From NCBI GenBank assembly GCA_966674685.1, contig CBKWJC010000011.1, positions 27,017 through 91,016 on the forward strand: a stretch of DNA of 64,000 nucleotides, read 5' to 3'. Below the pieces are notes generated by a model. It searched no databases and was not told the origin of the DNA. It saw only the letters and a list, made by a program, of their open reading frames with translations. The position numbers and the translations under genes were made by a program. Of the stretch, positions 43,290-52,175 are shown piece by piece (within the stretch, counting starts at the first letter, position 1; the number at the start of each line of letters is the position of its first letter). Source of the DNA: Thainema sp966674685 (GTDB lineage: Bacteria; Cyanobacteriota; Cyanobacteriia; Phormidesmidales; Phormidesmidaceae).

Positions 43290-44462
43290 CTAGCAAGATC
43301 CATCATCACAATCATTAAATGGCCACCAGTCATTAGAACCATTATCCCGATCCAGATGTTCAAGCTGGTGTTTATCCACTTCAATCGTGCCTTGCCAAGT
43401 CACATAGAAGCCTGGAATCCAATCGCGCAGAAAATAGTACATCAGCGCCAAATACTCATCAGTAGCGTGCGTCGTAACCACTAAAGCCTCTGCATTAGGA
43501 ATCAACGTTGCTAGCTTTTGTAAAAAGCCATCTGGATTCGGCACAGCAAACTCGTAATATTCCGTCGGACGAGCAACAGCTTGAATATTCTTGCGATAAA
43601 ACGCCAATCCAACCCGCTGCATCATATAGGCAGGTGCGATCGCAATCACCCGAGGCCGATTATTCGCTTGCGGATAGCGGAGCAGTTCCCGCACCCGCAT
43701 CACCGCCGCCCGCACCTGTAAACCCGTTGCACCAACCTGCACCTGCACCGGATCAACCCCATGCCGCGCCAAAAAATCAACAATGCGATCGGCCTCATCA
43801 ATAGTTTCAGGAAATCGCTTATTGGTGGGTGGCCCCCCCGTAACATACACCAGAGGCCGATTCCCCTGAAAAGCCACTTGATCCTGATAGAGCTGAGCCG
43901 CATAAGCCAAACTCGCCACCTGCGACATCACGAGTAGGCCATTGCTGGACTGATAGATTTGCGCCAGCGGATCAACCCACGTATCAATTTGCTGAATCCC
44001 TTCGGTGAAGACAACAATGGCATCAATCGTTTCATGCGCTGGAGCCAACTGCACCGGACACAGCTCAGCACAGAGCGCATGCTGCTTCACCGCAGCCTCA
44101 AAAACAGCGCGCTCCAAATTGCCGATCAGAAACGCACTGATCAGCGGCATACTCAACACAATCAGCAACGCTGTCGCCCACCAGATTTGCTGAGCTTTAA
44201 CCTTTTTCCAGCCGTCCCGCATGGAATACATCAGCAAAATGATCACTAAACCCAGCGGACGCAGCGGCAGAGACAAGATTTGCCACGCTACAGATACATC
44301 CTCATCATTTGGCTCCACAAACACAACAAACAGCAGCGCCAAAAGCACAAAGCCACCAAACCACGTCAGGTAAGCTCTGGGAATGAATTTGACCAGAATG
44401 TACCAAATGAGCCAGCCGATCAGTGCCCAAAGCAAAATTCGGCTCAATAGTACCAGTAGCAT
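43290..44462 (-). CDS. YdcF/ElyC-like membrane protein (DUF218)
   Basis: A 390-residue protein. Three or four N-terminal hydrophobic helices (LLVLLSRILLWALIGWLIWY, FVLLALLFVVFVE, ATALLIVLSMPLISAFLIG) precede a DUF218-type domain. That domain runs about 145-330, with DAIVVFTEGIQ, RPLVYVTGGPP and VIAIAPAYMMQRVGLAFYRK in the usual order. The family acts in envelope polysaccharide or undecaprenyl-phosphate metabolism in E. coli. The end is acidic and Cys-containing (NDCDDGSC). The ATG at 44462 is preferred to 44501. Confidence 0.8.
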   Translation of the reverse strand: MLLVLLSRILLWALIGWLIWYILVKFIPRAYLTWFGGFVLLALLFVVFVEPNDEDVSVAWQILSLPLRPLGLVIILLMYSMRDGWKKVKAQQIWWATALLIVLSMPLISAFLIGNLERAVFEAAVKQHALCAELCPVQLAPAHETIDAIVVFTEGIQQIDTWVDPLAQIYQSSNGLLVMSQVASLAYAAQLYQDQVAFQGNRPLVYVTGGPPTNKRFPETIDEADRIVDFLARHGVDPVQVQVGATGLQVRAAVMRVRELLRYPQANNRPRVIAIAPAYMMQRVGLAFYRKNIQAVARPTEYYEFAVPNPDGFLQKLATLIPNAEALVVTTHATDEYLALMYYFLRDWIPGFYVTWQGTIEVDKHQLEHLDRDNGSNDWWPFNDCDDGSC

Positions 44463-45044
44463 GGCGTTCTTCTCGCAGGTTATGTCAAATCTGCTATTCA
44501 AGCCAATGAGTTTTTATAAGAAGCAGGTGTGCCCGTCTCTTACAAAAAACGGAATTCTTAGGAACGTGAATTTAATAAATCGGCAAACTGTAGGGGCGGG
44601 TTTAGTCAACCAATCTACACCGTGTTATACAGTTGACGGCAAAACCTGCCCCTACCCAGTATCGAACTTATTGAATTCACAATCCTTAGACGGCATTGCA
44701 GCCAATACCATCAGCTAATGCAGATCATGCACACTGTTTTATAGCAAATTTAATTACAAAAACCCACTGAATTTGAGGTGTCATTGCGCGAAACATCAAG
44801 CACACCGTTGCTGACCTAATCCATTGTCGTTGCTTCATCTGAGTATGAACTGTAATAGAACGACGGTGCCCCGCATCACAGTTCATACCCATAGCGTTTC
44901 CCACGCTGGTGAAGCACGGCAGTATTGCTCTCTCTGGTAGAGCAACATTTCTATGTACCTCACGAGGTTGAAAAACGCCGTAAAAGCAGCAATCCCAGTA
45001 AACAGCCTGCCTAATTCACGACAAATACCCGCTACATTTGCCCG
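44463..45044. other. Intergenic region with two hairpins, no gene
   Basis: 582 bases. 44590-44655 is a GTAGGGGCGGGTTT hairpin related to 40977-41043. 44843-44888 has an 11-bp pair GTATGAACTGT/ACAGTTCATAC. A third small stem TTGCTCT/AGAGCAA is near 44931-44951. A 111-codon plus frame spanning 44383-44718 overlaps ydcF and the repeat and is not believed. Confidence 0.6.
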
Positions 45045-45470
45045 CTACATCTGATCAGTAATATCCGTGCAGGCTCCTAATCCTAAATCTGGATTCTGAC
45101 GATAGGTTTCTGTGGGCTGCCAGACGCGTACTGAAAAATCAGGCCGAATTTGATAGAGATATTCGGCATTGCCGTAGTAGGTTAAGCCGACTTTGAGGTT
45201 GGAAAAGTCATCTTCACAAAATTCAAACCCAAAGCGCACCAGTATTTGAGCCAGCAAGCATTCAGGCGTATCGCAATATTCACCTGATGTCTCGCGCTCT
45301 TGAGCAAAAGTTTCTAAAAATCGGTTGAGTAATCGAATAACTTTGGTAGGAGCGCCATTGCGACTGGCGTACATAATAGCGGGATTGCCATCCACCACAA
45401 TATGACAGGGAATCGTCGTAGTGCTGGTACCTGGCGTTGGCAGTGGACAAGCGGCAGGAGAGTTAGACAT
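45045..45470 (-). CDS. Hypothetical protein
   Basis: A 141-residue soluble protein I do not recognise. It has a Pro/Thr-rich start, a strand pair (CHIVVDGNPAIMYASRNG), a helix (APTKVIRLLNRFLETFAQER), the segment PECLLAQILVRFGFEFCEDD and a strand-rich end (YYGNAEYLYQIRPDFSVRVW). Five cysteines are present. The coherent alternation of helices and strands and normal codon use argue that it is a real gene. It starts 115 bases from a divergent small membrane-protein gene. Confidence 0.6.
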   Translation of the reverse strand: MSNSPAACPLPTPGTSTTTIPCHIVVDGNPAIMYASRNGAPTKVIRLLNRFLETFAQERETSGEYCDTPECLLAQILVRFGFEFCEDDFSNLKVGLTYYGNAEYLYQIRPDFSVRVWQPTETYRQNPDLGLGACTDITDQM

Positions 45471-45584
45471 AGTGAGTATCCAATCAGACCGGACTTTGGT
45501 ACCAATTTTATAACCGCAGCCAGTATCCTACAGGCCAAGAATCTGTTACAACACTAGAAGCTGTGTTACGTTTTTTGCCTAACG

Positions 45585-45965
45585 ATGCTGACTGAGCTGT
45601 TCCCATTCCGATTTTCGATTAGTACTGCAACGATCGCAGGGGCAGTTCTTTGGTCGTTAGCACTTTACCTGGGATTTTCGCCCGTGAGCGAATGGGTGAT
45701 GGAGCAGCTAAATCGCTGGTTTAACTACGCTGAGCAGTTTTTGTATATTTCAAAGGAAGAACTAGAGCGGACGCGGAAAGGTTGGGAATCGCGTAATGCT
45801 TTCTATGCGTCTTTGTTTAGCATTGTGCCCTTCTTAATTGTGGGAGGGCTGTGCAACTACGGGGTTGAACTGGGACTAGGGCAAAGCTGGGCGGTGAGCG
45901 TTGGCATCATCGTTTGCATTATTGGCGGCATTTACGAACTCGGTCGCCGCGACGGACAGGGTTAA
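45585..45965 (+). CDS. Small membrane protein, two spans
   Basis: 126 residues, unknown family. The first hydrophobic helix is near 16-33 (TIAGAVLWSLALYLGF), the second near 79-118 (ASLFSIVPFLIVGGLCNYGV and WAVSVGIIVCIIGGIYELG, possibly two helices). Between them is an amphipathic helix (NRWFNYAEQFLYISKEELER) likely lying on the membrane. Divergent from the gene at 45045. A strong hairpin follows its stop. Confidence 0.6.
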   Translation: MLTELFPFRFSISTATIAGAVLWSLALYLGFSPVSEWVMEQLNRWFNYAEQFLYISKEELERTRKGWESRNAFYASLFSIVPFLIVGGLCNYGVELGLGQSWAVSVGIIVCIIGGIYELGRRDGQG

Positions 45966-46010
45966 ATCTCATGACTGCCGTGGGCAGCGATAGTTATAGT
46001 TATTCCAGTT

Positions 46011-46063
46011 GAGAACGAGAGAGGAGAGTGCCTCATGATGAGGCACTCTCCTCTCTCGCTCTT
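46011..46063. terminator. GAGAGGAGAGTGCCTCA hairpin, copy 1
   Basis: Perfect 20-bp arms 46016-46035 and 46039-46058 around a TGA loop, with partial pairing outside. It lies between convergent genes (45585 and SUI1). Almost the same hairpin is at 62120-62170, so this is a repeated element as well as a probable 3'-end signal. Confidence 0.65.
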
Positions 46064-46171
46064 AATCTAGAACCACTAGATATTGGTTAGGACATGTTGG
46101 GGACGCAGCCAGCTTTGCTGCACCATAAAAACATCTGTGTCATAACAAAGCTGACTACAAAATAAATACGG

Positions 46172-46573
46172 CTATTTGCCTTTGCCGCCGCTTACTTTTG
46201 CGCCATAGCCCAAGCTGGTCAGCACTTCCACTAGCTTTTGGGCATGATCGCCTTGAATCTCGATGGTGTCATCTTTGACTGTGCCGCCCGTGCCGCACTG
46301 AGCTTTCAGCTTTTTGGCTAAATCTTTCAGCTTGTCCGGTGAGTGCTGTAAGCCTGTAATGATTGTCACGGTTTTGCCCCCGCGCCCCTTGCGGGAGGCT
46401 TGTACCCGTAAATCCTGCTGGTTGGGCGGCAGGTCGGGGACAGCTCGCTGTAGAGCAGGATTGGTTGAACTCGATGCCGAGCCAAATTCTGAATAGACAG
46501 TGCGATCGCAGTTGCCATCTTGGAGAGAATCGCGATTACTCTTGCCCGATTGACCCTTTGATTTCTTACCCAT
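46172..46573 (-). CDS. SUI1/YciH-like translation initiation factor
   Basis: A 133-residue protein whose C-terminal 80 residues form a SUI1 (eIF1-like) domain: QASRKGRGGKTVTIITGLQH, LAKKLKAQCGTGGTVKDDTI and GDHAQKLVEVLTSLGYGAKV. The N-terminal 50 residues are basic and low in structure. Bacterial SUI1 proteins (YciH) bind the 30S subunit and can influence initiation fidelity; their physiological role is not settled. It is a single gene with a hairpin on each side. Confidence 0.9.
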   Translation of the reverse strand: MGKKSKGQSGKSNRDSLQDGNCDRTVYSEFGSASSSTNPALQRAVPDLPPNQQDLRVQASRKGRGGKTVTIITGLQHSPDKLKDLAKKLKAQCGTGGTVKDDTIEIQGDHAQKLVEVLTSLGYGAKVSGGKGK

Positions 46574-46619
46574 TTCCGCTTACCCGTTTGTCTATAGCTT
46601 TGCTAAATAGCTGATGAAC

Positions 46620-46672
46620 AAATTGTCTGTGAACGTGCCACCCTGCCGGGGTGGCACGTTCACAGACAATTT
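46620..46672. terminator. 24-bp perfect hairpin after the coiled-coil gene
   Basis: Arms 46620-46643 and 46649-46672 pair perfectly with a TGCCG loop (GTGAACGTGCCACC/GGTGGCACGTTCAC). It lies between the SUI1 start and the stop of the next minus-strand gene at 46807, so it most likely ends the latter. Confidence 0.65.
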
Positions 46673-46806
46673 AAGATGGCTATATTCCCAGATTAGTACA
46701 CAACTTGGGGGGAATAACTTAATGCGACAGATTGCTGATTTTCCGTATGAATGGTGATGTGGAGGCGGTACTCTCGCATCGCCATCATCCCCAAACGAAG
46801 CAACGC

Positions 46807-47985
46807 CTAATGCGAACCTCGAAGTCGCCGCAGAAAATCTGACAGGCCAGAAGAAGACGAATCTGGGAGCTGTTGGATCGGCGGAATTTCTGTCGGCGGA
46901 GCAGCCGGAGCATGATATTGTGGAAAGCTTGTTTGCTGCGAGGTGGGCAAATTGAGATCGCGTTCCCAACTGGGGGATTGTAGCTCAGCCAGTAGCTGAT
47001 CGGCATTTTGGCCAAACATCTGATGAGCAGCGGGATGCGACAGAGCCGTTTTTAACATCTGCTTTAGCTGATTGAACTGCTGCTGAGTAGACATATAGCG
47101 TTCTTGCCAGTGCCGCAGTCCCGTCTCATAATCGCTAATTTGCTTCATCTGCTTAAGAATTTGCTCTTGCAGTTCAGCATTCTGCTGCTCAATTGTGGCC
47201 ATGCGGTTACTGAGCTGATCTCGTTCGGTCATGATCTCCTGACAGGTGTGCTGGAGTCGCGCTTGAAACGTGGTGCGCTCTTCGATTTCGGTACTCAAGG
47301 ATTCAATATGAGCTTGAGCCGCGGCGATCACCTTTGCTAAATCACCCGCAAAATCTGAGGATAGGCTGTAGGAATCGAGACGCGCGATCGCCTTTTGTTT
47401 GGTAGATGCCTCAGGGACTAGAGACTCAGTCTCTGCTGATGTCGGCTGAGCCGCAGCGGCTCGTTCGGCTGCTTGTTCGGCGAATCGCTGCTTGAGGCGA
47501 ATAATAGCCTGCTGCTGCACGTTGGCATATTCTTCCGTCATCGCAAGCTGTTCTTCCAGGCGATGCTGATCTTGCACCTGCTGACGCAAATCATCCACAT
47601 AGCCTAGGGCTTGATCCAGTGCCTGCTCAAGCTGATGAATTCGCTTGTTCTGCTGCTGATTTTGGGCATAAGCCTGTTTTAGCTCATCCTGCATCTGTTG
47701 CTGGTTACTCTCTAAAGCAAGCTGTAATTCTTGGAGCCGCTCAATCTGGGTCTGCGGCGTCAGTTCTCCACTGCGCTGGGGAATTCCCCAGCGCAGCCGC
47801 TTCGTCAGAGTTGGCTTGCTGTCCAGATTGGAGAAGTTGACCACATCCAAAGATGCGTTTGCCCCCAGTTTGCCTTTGCTGGGCGGCATGGTATCAGACA
47901 TGACGCAGCTCTCAATCTCCAGGTTGAGAGAGAGCTGCTGATCGTCATCTGCCTCATGCTCTGAAATGGGGTCAGTTGTGGCCAC
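46807..47985 (-). CDS. Coiled-coil protein, unknown function
   Basis: A 392-residue soluble protein. The start is GTG at 47985, set by a perfect AGGAGG five bases upstream. An acidic N-terminus (HEADDDQQLSLNLEIESC) and a conserved-looking patch (DVVNFSNLDSKPTLTKRLRW) lead to a Gln-rich coiled coil in two blocks (about 82-180 and 210-325), then PAAHQMFGQNADQLLAELQS and a Pro/Ser-rich tail ending SSGLSDFLRRLRGSH. No enzymatic motif is visible; a structural or scaffold role is likely. Its coding region contains a 26-bp perfect palindrome (47771-47796). Confidence 0.7.
   Translation of the reverse strand: MATTDPISEHEADDDQQLSLNLEIESCVMSDTMPPSKGKLGANASLDVVNFSNLDSKPTLTKRLRWGIPQRSGELTPQTQIERLQELQLALESNQQQMQDELKQAYAQNQQQNKRIHQLEQALDQALGYVDDLRQQVQDQHRLEEQLAMTEEYANVQQQAIIRLKQRFAEQAAERAAAAQPTSAETESLVPEASTKQKAIARLDSYSLSSDFAGDLAKVIAAAQAHIESLSTEIEERTTFQARLQHTCQEIMTERDQLSNRMATIEQQNAELQEQILKQMKQISDYETGLRHWQERYMSTQQQFNQLKQMLKTALSHPAAHQMFGQNADQLLAELQSPSWERDLNLPTSQQTSFPQYHAPAAPPTEIPPIQQLPDSSSSGLSDFLRRLRGSH
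47771..47796. repeat. 26-bp perfect palindrome inside a coding region
   Basis: CTGCGCTGGGGAA joined directly to its complement TTCCCCAGCGCAG, with no loop. It encodes part of LRWGIPQRSG in the coiled-coil protein. A no-loop palindrome of this length in a gene is unusual; it may be a repeat inserted in frame. Confidence 0.8.
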
Positions 47986-48472
47986 ATGGACCTCCTAACA
48001 ATACAAAATGAAGCCCTCGCTGAACCAACTGTAGAGCTGTGTCCAGCGCGGCTATCATTATCTCCAGACACGTTATCATACCTCTTCTATTCTGAGCTAA
48101 GACTCGTGAAAGAAATGGCAAGGCTGGATCAAATTCACGCTGCGCGACAACCTTAATAAAATTTTCGGATTTGAATCACCAAAGCTTAACGTTGAAATAA
48201 TTTGGGAGCTTGTACAGTGTCTATGTCAGATGCCGAAGCATCGAGGCAAGGGAGCCGGATTGACAGCCACGTATCGATACATTCGTCGATACATTCAATA
48301 GCAAATTGGGCAAGCTGAGCATGGCGTTCGATTGACGTTTGATTAACTGAAGATAGTTTGCAGACTTGACACGCAGTTTGACACTTAAATAAGAGCGTGA
48401 ATTGCTGGATTGAGTCATGCTCACCCTAACCGATAGGTGAATCTGTTGTAATTCTTGACCTGTGCTAACCCT
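47986..48472. other. Gap between divergent genes with a possible gene remnant
   Basis: 487 bases. On the minus strand, about 48190-48430 reads in one frame as MTQSSNSRSYLSVKLRVKSA and in a second frame as NQTSIERHAQLAQFAIECID, each protein-like for part of its length, as if a small gene had shifted frame. A 12-bp tandem repeat (CGATACATTCGT CGATACATTCAA) lies at 48275-48300. Nothing else is recognisable. Confidence 0.3.
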
Positions 48473-49432
48473 ATGGCTGACTTATCTGACATATCGCAAG
48501 ACTCTCCAGTGCTGGTTTCAGCGATTATCTGCACCCACAACCGGGAAGAGTACTTGGGCGCAGCGATTGATAGCTTGCTGAATCAGCAGTTTGCCGGATT
48601 TGAGGTAATTGTGGTGGATAATGCCTCCTGCGATCGCACGTCAGAAATCGTCAAAGAACGGCTAGCTGATCCCCGATTACATTACGTCTACGAGCCGAAC
48701 CTAGGCTTATCGGTGGCGCGAAATACAGGTGCTCTGGCTGCAAAAGGTGAGATTTTGGCCTACCTGGACGATGATGCCGAAGCGAGTTCAACCTGGCTGG
48801 AGAGAATTTATCAGGCGTATCAGGCCAATGAGAAACTTGCGATCGCAGGTGGAAAAGTGACGCTGATCTGGCCGCCCAATCAGTCTGCGCCAGTCTGGCT
48901 ATCCACTGGACTGGCAGGCAATTTGGGACTGTACGACCTGGGCGATCAGCCTGTCTTGATTACGGAACCAGGACTGACGCCGCGCGGTTTGAACTATTCG
49001 ATTCGCCGCTCATTTCTAGAGCAGATTGGTGGCTTTGACCCCAATTTGGGTCGCGTCGGCAAAAACCTGCTGTCTAACGAAGAACTGCACATGACCGAAC
49101 TGGCGCTGAAGCTGGGCTGGCAGGTGTTTTACTTACCCGATGCGGTCGTCGCCCATAACGTGGCACCAGAGCGCCTACAGCGGAGCTGGTTTCTGCGGCG
49201 GGGCTGGTGGCAGGGCATTAGCGAGTGCTACCGGGAACAACTGACGGGGCGACCGGGCTGGCATCAAATTCGGCAGGGCAGCGAGTACATCCTGCGCGGG
49301 CTGTACAAGTCGGTGAAATACTTCTCTGATCCCGCCGAGCGCTTTGAGAATCTGGTGTTTGCCTATGGTCAGGTGGGCTATTTGCGATCTGCCATTGCTG
49401 GGATGATGCTCGGCAGCGAGAAAAAATCCTAG
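48473..49432 (+). CDS. Glycosyltransferase, GT2 family
   Basis: A 319-residue GT-A enzyme: VSAIICTHNREEYLGAAIDS, VIVVDNASCDRTSEIV, and the metal site AYLDDDAEASSTWLERI. The acceptor half carries RGLNYSIRRSFLEQIGGFDP, GRVGKNLLSNEELHMTELAL and AVVAHNVAPERLQRSWFLRR, the usual pattern of exopolysaccharide GT2 enzymes. The ATG at 48473 (MADLSD) is preferred to a TTG at 48455. It is the first of a plus-strand group with a second GT2 and an acetyltransferase, probably for surface polysaccharide. Confidence 0.9.
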   Translation: MADLSDISQDSPVLVSAIICTHNREEYLGAAIDSLLNQQFAGFEVIVVDNASCDRTSEIVKERLADPRLHYVYEPNLGLSVARNTGALAAKGEILAYLDDDAEASSTWLERIYQAYQANEKLAIAGGKVTLIWPPNQSAPVWLSTGLAGNLGLYDLGDQPVLITEPGLTPRGLNYSIRRSFLEQIGGFDPNLGRVGKNLLSNEELHMTELALKLGWQVFYLPDAVVAHNVAPERLQRSWFLRRGWWQGISECYREQLTGRPGWHQIRQGSEYILRGLYKSVKYFSDPAERFENLVFAYGQVGYLRSAIAGMMLGSEKKS

Positions 49433-49667
49433 GAACAATGCATGGGTCACAATAGACGTGTTTACATCAAAATGTACGACCTAATGCATCGCTGCTACGG
49501 TGTGTCCCAGTGTGCGGACTAGATGGACGTTAGGAAACGATCATCAAATTTCGGAATTTGTGTAAAAATTGCCCTTCTGCGTATAGTTTTGCTGCGATCG
49601 CGGGCATCTTGGGTAAAGATAAATAACCCAAAGTCCCGTTTTTCGAGCCAACGTTCTAACTGAGATT

Positions 49668-50639
49668 ATGACTGAATCATTTTCTAAGCTCCCGGTTTCT
49701 GTGCTGATTCCTGCCAAAAATGAGGAGGAAAATCTCGTCGCTTGCTTGGAGAGCGTCGCTAGAGCCAATGAGGTGTTTGTGGTCGATTCACAGAGCGATG
49801 ACGAGACCTGTGCGATCGCAGAGCGCTATGGCGCTCAGGTGGTTCAGTTTCACTTCAATGGGCGCTGGCCGAAAAAGAAAAACTGGGCACTGGACAATCT
49901 GCCGTTCAGCAACGAATGGGTGCTGATCGTAGACTGCGACGAGCGAATCACACCCGAACTGTGGGACGAAATTGCGATCGCAATTCAAAACGAGCAGTAC
50001 AGTGGCTACTACCTGAATCGCCGCATCTTTTTCCTGGGCACCTGGCTGCGGCACGGTGGACGCTATCCCGACTGGAATCTGCGCCTGTTCCGCCACGCCA
50101 AGGGTCGCTACGAGAACCTAAAAACCGAGGAAATCCGCAACACGGGCGACAACGAAGTGCATGAGCACGTTGTTCTCGACGGGCCAGTGGGCTACCTGAA
50201 GCACGACATGCTCCACGAAGACTATCGGGACATGTATCAGTGGCTCGCGCGCCACAATCGCTACTCCAACTGGGAAGCACGGGTTTATCTCAACCTGCTC
50301 ACGGGCATGGGCGATCAGGATACGATTGGCGCAAATCTGCTTGGCGATTCTGTGCAGCGCAAGCGTTTCTTGAAGAAGATTTGGGTACGGCTGCCGTTTA
50401 AGCCGTTTCTGCGATTCATCCTGGTGTACATCCTTCAGCGTGGCTTTCTGGATGGCTTTGCGGGCTACACCTACGCGCGGCTGATTAGCCAGTACGAATA
50501 CCAAATCGGCGTCAAGCTGTTTGAACTACGGCAGTTTAACGGTCGCTTAAACGTCACGCCTAGCGAAACCGCAAATATGGCAGAGTCTCTTACACCAAGT
50601 TCTGAGACAACGCCGAGTCAAGCTAACACAGTTTTATAA
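49668..50639 (+). CDS. Glycosyltransferase, GT2 family (WaaE/KdtX-like)
   Basis: A 323-residue GT2 enzyme with VSVLIPAKNEEENLVACLES, FVVDSQSDDETCAIAERYGA and the metal site LIVDCDERITPELW. The middle part, FFLGTWLRHGGRYPDWNLRL and NEVHEHVVLDGPVGYLKHDM, resembles lipopolysaccharide-core and exopolysaccharide GT2 enzymes. A hydrophobic segment lies near 245-262 (FLRFILVYILQRGFLDGFAG). It comes 235 bases after the previous GT2. Donor sugar unknown. Confidence 0.88.
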   Translation: MTESFSKLPVSVLIPAKNEEENLVACLESVARANEVFVVDSQSDDETCAIAERYGAQVVQFHFNGRWPKKKNWALDNLPFSNEWVLIVDCDERITPELWDEIAIAIQNEQYSGYYLNRRIFFLGTWLRHGGRYPDWNLRLFRHAKGRYENLKTEEIRNTGDNEVHEHVVLDGPVGYLKHDMLHEDYRDMYQWLARHNRYSNWEARVYLNLLTGMGDQDTIGANLLGDSVQRKRFLKKIWVRLPFKPFLRFILVYILQRGFLDGFAGYTYARLISQYEYQIGVKLFELRQFNGRLNVTPSETANMAESLTPSSETTPSQANTVL

Positions 50640-50714
50640 CCGAGTCACGAAAAATCTCAACAGACTACCCGTGAGGCTAGTTGGCTGACAAAACTCTTGA
50701 AATCCGATTCTTTC

Positions 50715-50791
50715 GTAGGTTGGGTTAGCGGTAGCATAACCCAACAGAATGTAGGTTGGTGTTGGGTTTCACGTTGTTCAACCCAACCTAC
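50715..50791. repeat. GTAGGTTGGGTT dispersed repeat, copy 2
   Basis: Starts GTAGGTTGGGTTAGCGG and ends GTTCAACCCAACCTAC, with a second GTAGGTTGG inside. Same family as 13468-13555. It separates the GT2 gene from the small membrane-protein gene. Confidence 0.8.
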
Positions 50792-50860
50792 AAGAAAAGA
50801 TCTGTTAGTCAACCAGACCTGTAATGGTTTTGCAGTTAGTTTGGGAAGCAACTGTCAAAA

Positions 50861-51199
50861 ATGAAAATAGTAAAATTTTCGATTCAGTTGTTGATCCGCA
50901 TTGTTTTACTACTTTGGCTCCTGTGGTGGTGGTTTGTAGCGAATACGCCTTTTAATGAGTACAAAGATTTGATACTAGACTGCGATACTGATGGCGAGCT
51001 TGTTGCTGCACTAGGTATGTGGATCATCTGGTTAACAACAGTATTGATATTAGGGGTAAGCATTCACCTTAAGTTTTGGCATCGAGCGAAAGCATTATGG
51101 GGAATCAATATCGTTGCTGTATTGATTTCAGTTGACAGCATTATGAGATATCGAGAATTGATCAAATACAGTGAACAGCTACAGCAATATTGCAGATAA
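50861..51199 (+). CDS. Small membrane protein, AT-rich
   Basis: 112 residues, no family recognised. Hydrophobic segments lie at about 8-27 (IQLLIRIVLLLWLLWWWFVA), 50-68 (LGMWIIWLTTVLILGVSIHL) and 80-92 (WGINIVAVLISVD). Two Cys residues are in the loop and near the end. The gene is more AT-rich than its glycosyltransferase neighbours and is bracketed by dispersed repeats, so it may be a late arrival. Confidence 0.55.
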   Translation: MKIVKFSIQLLIRIVLLLWLLWWWFVANTPFNEYKDLILDCDTDGELVAALGMWIIWLTTVLILGVSIHLKFWHRAKALWGINIVAVLISVDSIMRYRELIKYSEQLQQYCR

Positions 51200-51245
51200 T
51201 TAAGAGGATGTTTAAAAAGTTATCTGTTGCGTATCAAAGTCGTTC

Positions 51246-51323
51246 AGATCCCCCTAAATCCCCCTTAAAAAGGGGGAACTTTGAGTCAATTCCCCCCTTT
51301 TTAAGGGGGGCTAGGGGGGATCT
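51246..51323. repeat. GATCCCCC inverted-repeat element
   Basis: The left half AGATCCCCCTAAATCCCCCT...AAAAAGGGGGAA and the right half, complementary to it, form a 33-bp imperfect inverted repeat. Each half also folds on itself through CCCCCTT/AAGGGGG. This is a repeat type common in cyanobacterial genomes. No gene lies in the 51200-51517 gap. Confidence 0.75.
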
Positions 51324-51418
51324 ACAAGTGCTCAAAATTACAGCAGCAACTTTTCAAACATTCTCTAAATCAATTTTTCAAGTGGGCACTGCCTACCAAC
51401 TCCGCATTTTAGGAGCCT

Positions 51419-51491
51419 GTAGGTTGGATTGAACAACGCGAAACCCGACGCTAAGGAATTGTTGAGTCTTCTAAGCTCGACACCAACCTAC
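51419..51491. repeat. GTAGGTTGGGTT dispersed repeat, copy 3 (divergent)
   Basis: Starts GTAGGTTGGATTGAACAACG and ends CACCAACCTAC. A degraded member of the family at 13468 and 50715, located just before the WcaF-like gene. Confidence 0.65.
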
Positions 51492-51517
51492 AAAATCCAC
51501 TCTATGAGATTTTTCCG

Positions 51518-52141
51518 ATGACTGCTGACCCGTCGCTTTCTTCATCGCAGCGTCCCAAACTGGATGCGCCGCCGCTGGTTGATCTACGCCAGTATGACCA
51601 GTCCTGGTTTGATCGAGGTCGTCCCGGTTGGTATATCCTGCTGTGGTGGCTGGTGCAGGCCGTGGTATTTCCGCTGACTCCGCATTCAGCTCATGCGCCG
51701 CGTCGCTGGCTGCTGCGCCAGTTTGGAGCCACGATTGGTCAGGGCGTGGCGATTCGGCCTACGGCTCGGTTTACCTATCCCTGGAAAGTGACCATCGGCG
51801 ACTGCTCCTGGATTGGCGATGACGTGGTGCTATACAGCCTGGACGAGATCTGGATTGGCGCTCACTGCGTGATTTCGCAAAACGCTTATCTCTGCACGGG
51901 TAGCCACGACAGCCAAGATCCAACTTTTAATTTGGAGACAGGTGCGATCGCAGTTGGCAATGGAGCCTGGATCGCGGCGGATTGCTTCGTTGGCCCCGGC
52001 GTGGTGATTGGCGCAAATGCGCTGATTGGTGCCAGAAGTACGGTGTTTAGCGATCAGCCAGAACAGCAAATCTGCTGGGGCACGCCCTGTCGGCCTCGGC
52101 AGCCGCGTCAGGTTAACGCTAAACGCCACGTAACGGAGTGA
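51518..52141 (+). CDS. WcaF-like putative acetyltransferase (hexapeptide repeat)
   Basis: A 207-residue left-handed beta-helix acyltransferase. The N-terminal YDQSWFDRGRPGWYILLWWL and PLTPHSAHAPRRWLLRQFGA match WcaF-type colanic-acid acetyltransferases. Hexapeptide repeats follow: VTIGDCSWIGDDVVLYSLDE, IWIGAHCVISQNAYLCTGSH (with the catalytic-type His) and VVIGANALIGARSTVF. It would O-acetylate a surface polysaccharide using acetyl-CoA. It is the last gene of the plus-strand glycosyltransferase group. Confidence 0.87.
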   Translation: MTADPSLSSSQRPKLDAPPLVDLRQYDQSWFDRGRPGWYILLWWLVQAVVFPLTPHSAHAPRRWLLRQFGATIGQGVAIRPTARFTYPWKVTIGDCSWIGDDVVLYSLDEIWIGAHCVISQNAYLCTGSHDSQDPTFNLETGAIAVGNGAWIAADCFVGPGVVIGANALIGARSTVFSDQPEQQICWGTPCRPRQPRQVNAKRHVTE

Positions 52142-52175
52142 TTTATGCTCTATTTGTAAGCCAATCGATGCCTCT

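Noticed and set aside
44383..44718. 111-codon plus-strand frame
   Set aside because: It overlaps the N-terminus of the YdcF-like gene and runs through a dispersed repeat; its composition is not protein-like.
44870..45010. Possible structured RNA or tRNA
   Set aside because: Only small stems are present; there is no cloverleaf and no T-loop GTTCRA motif.
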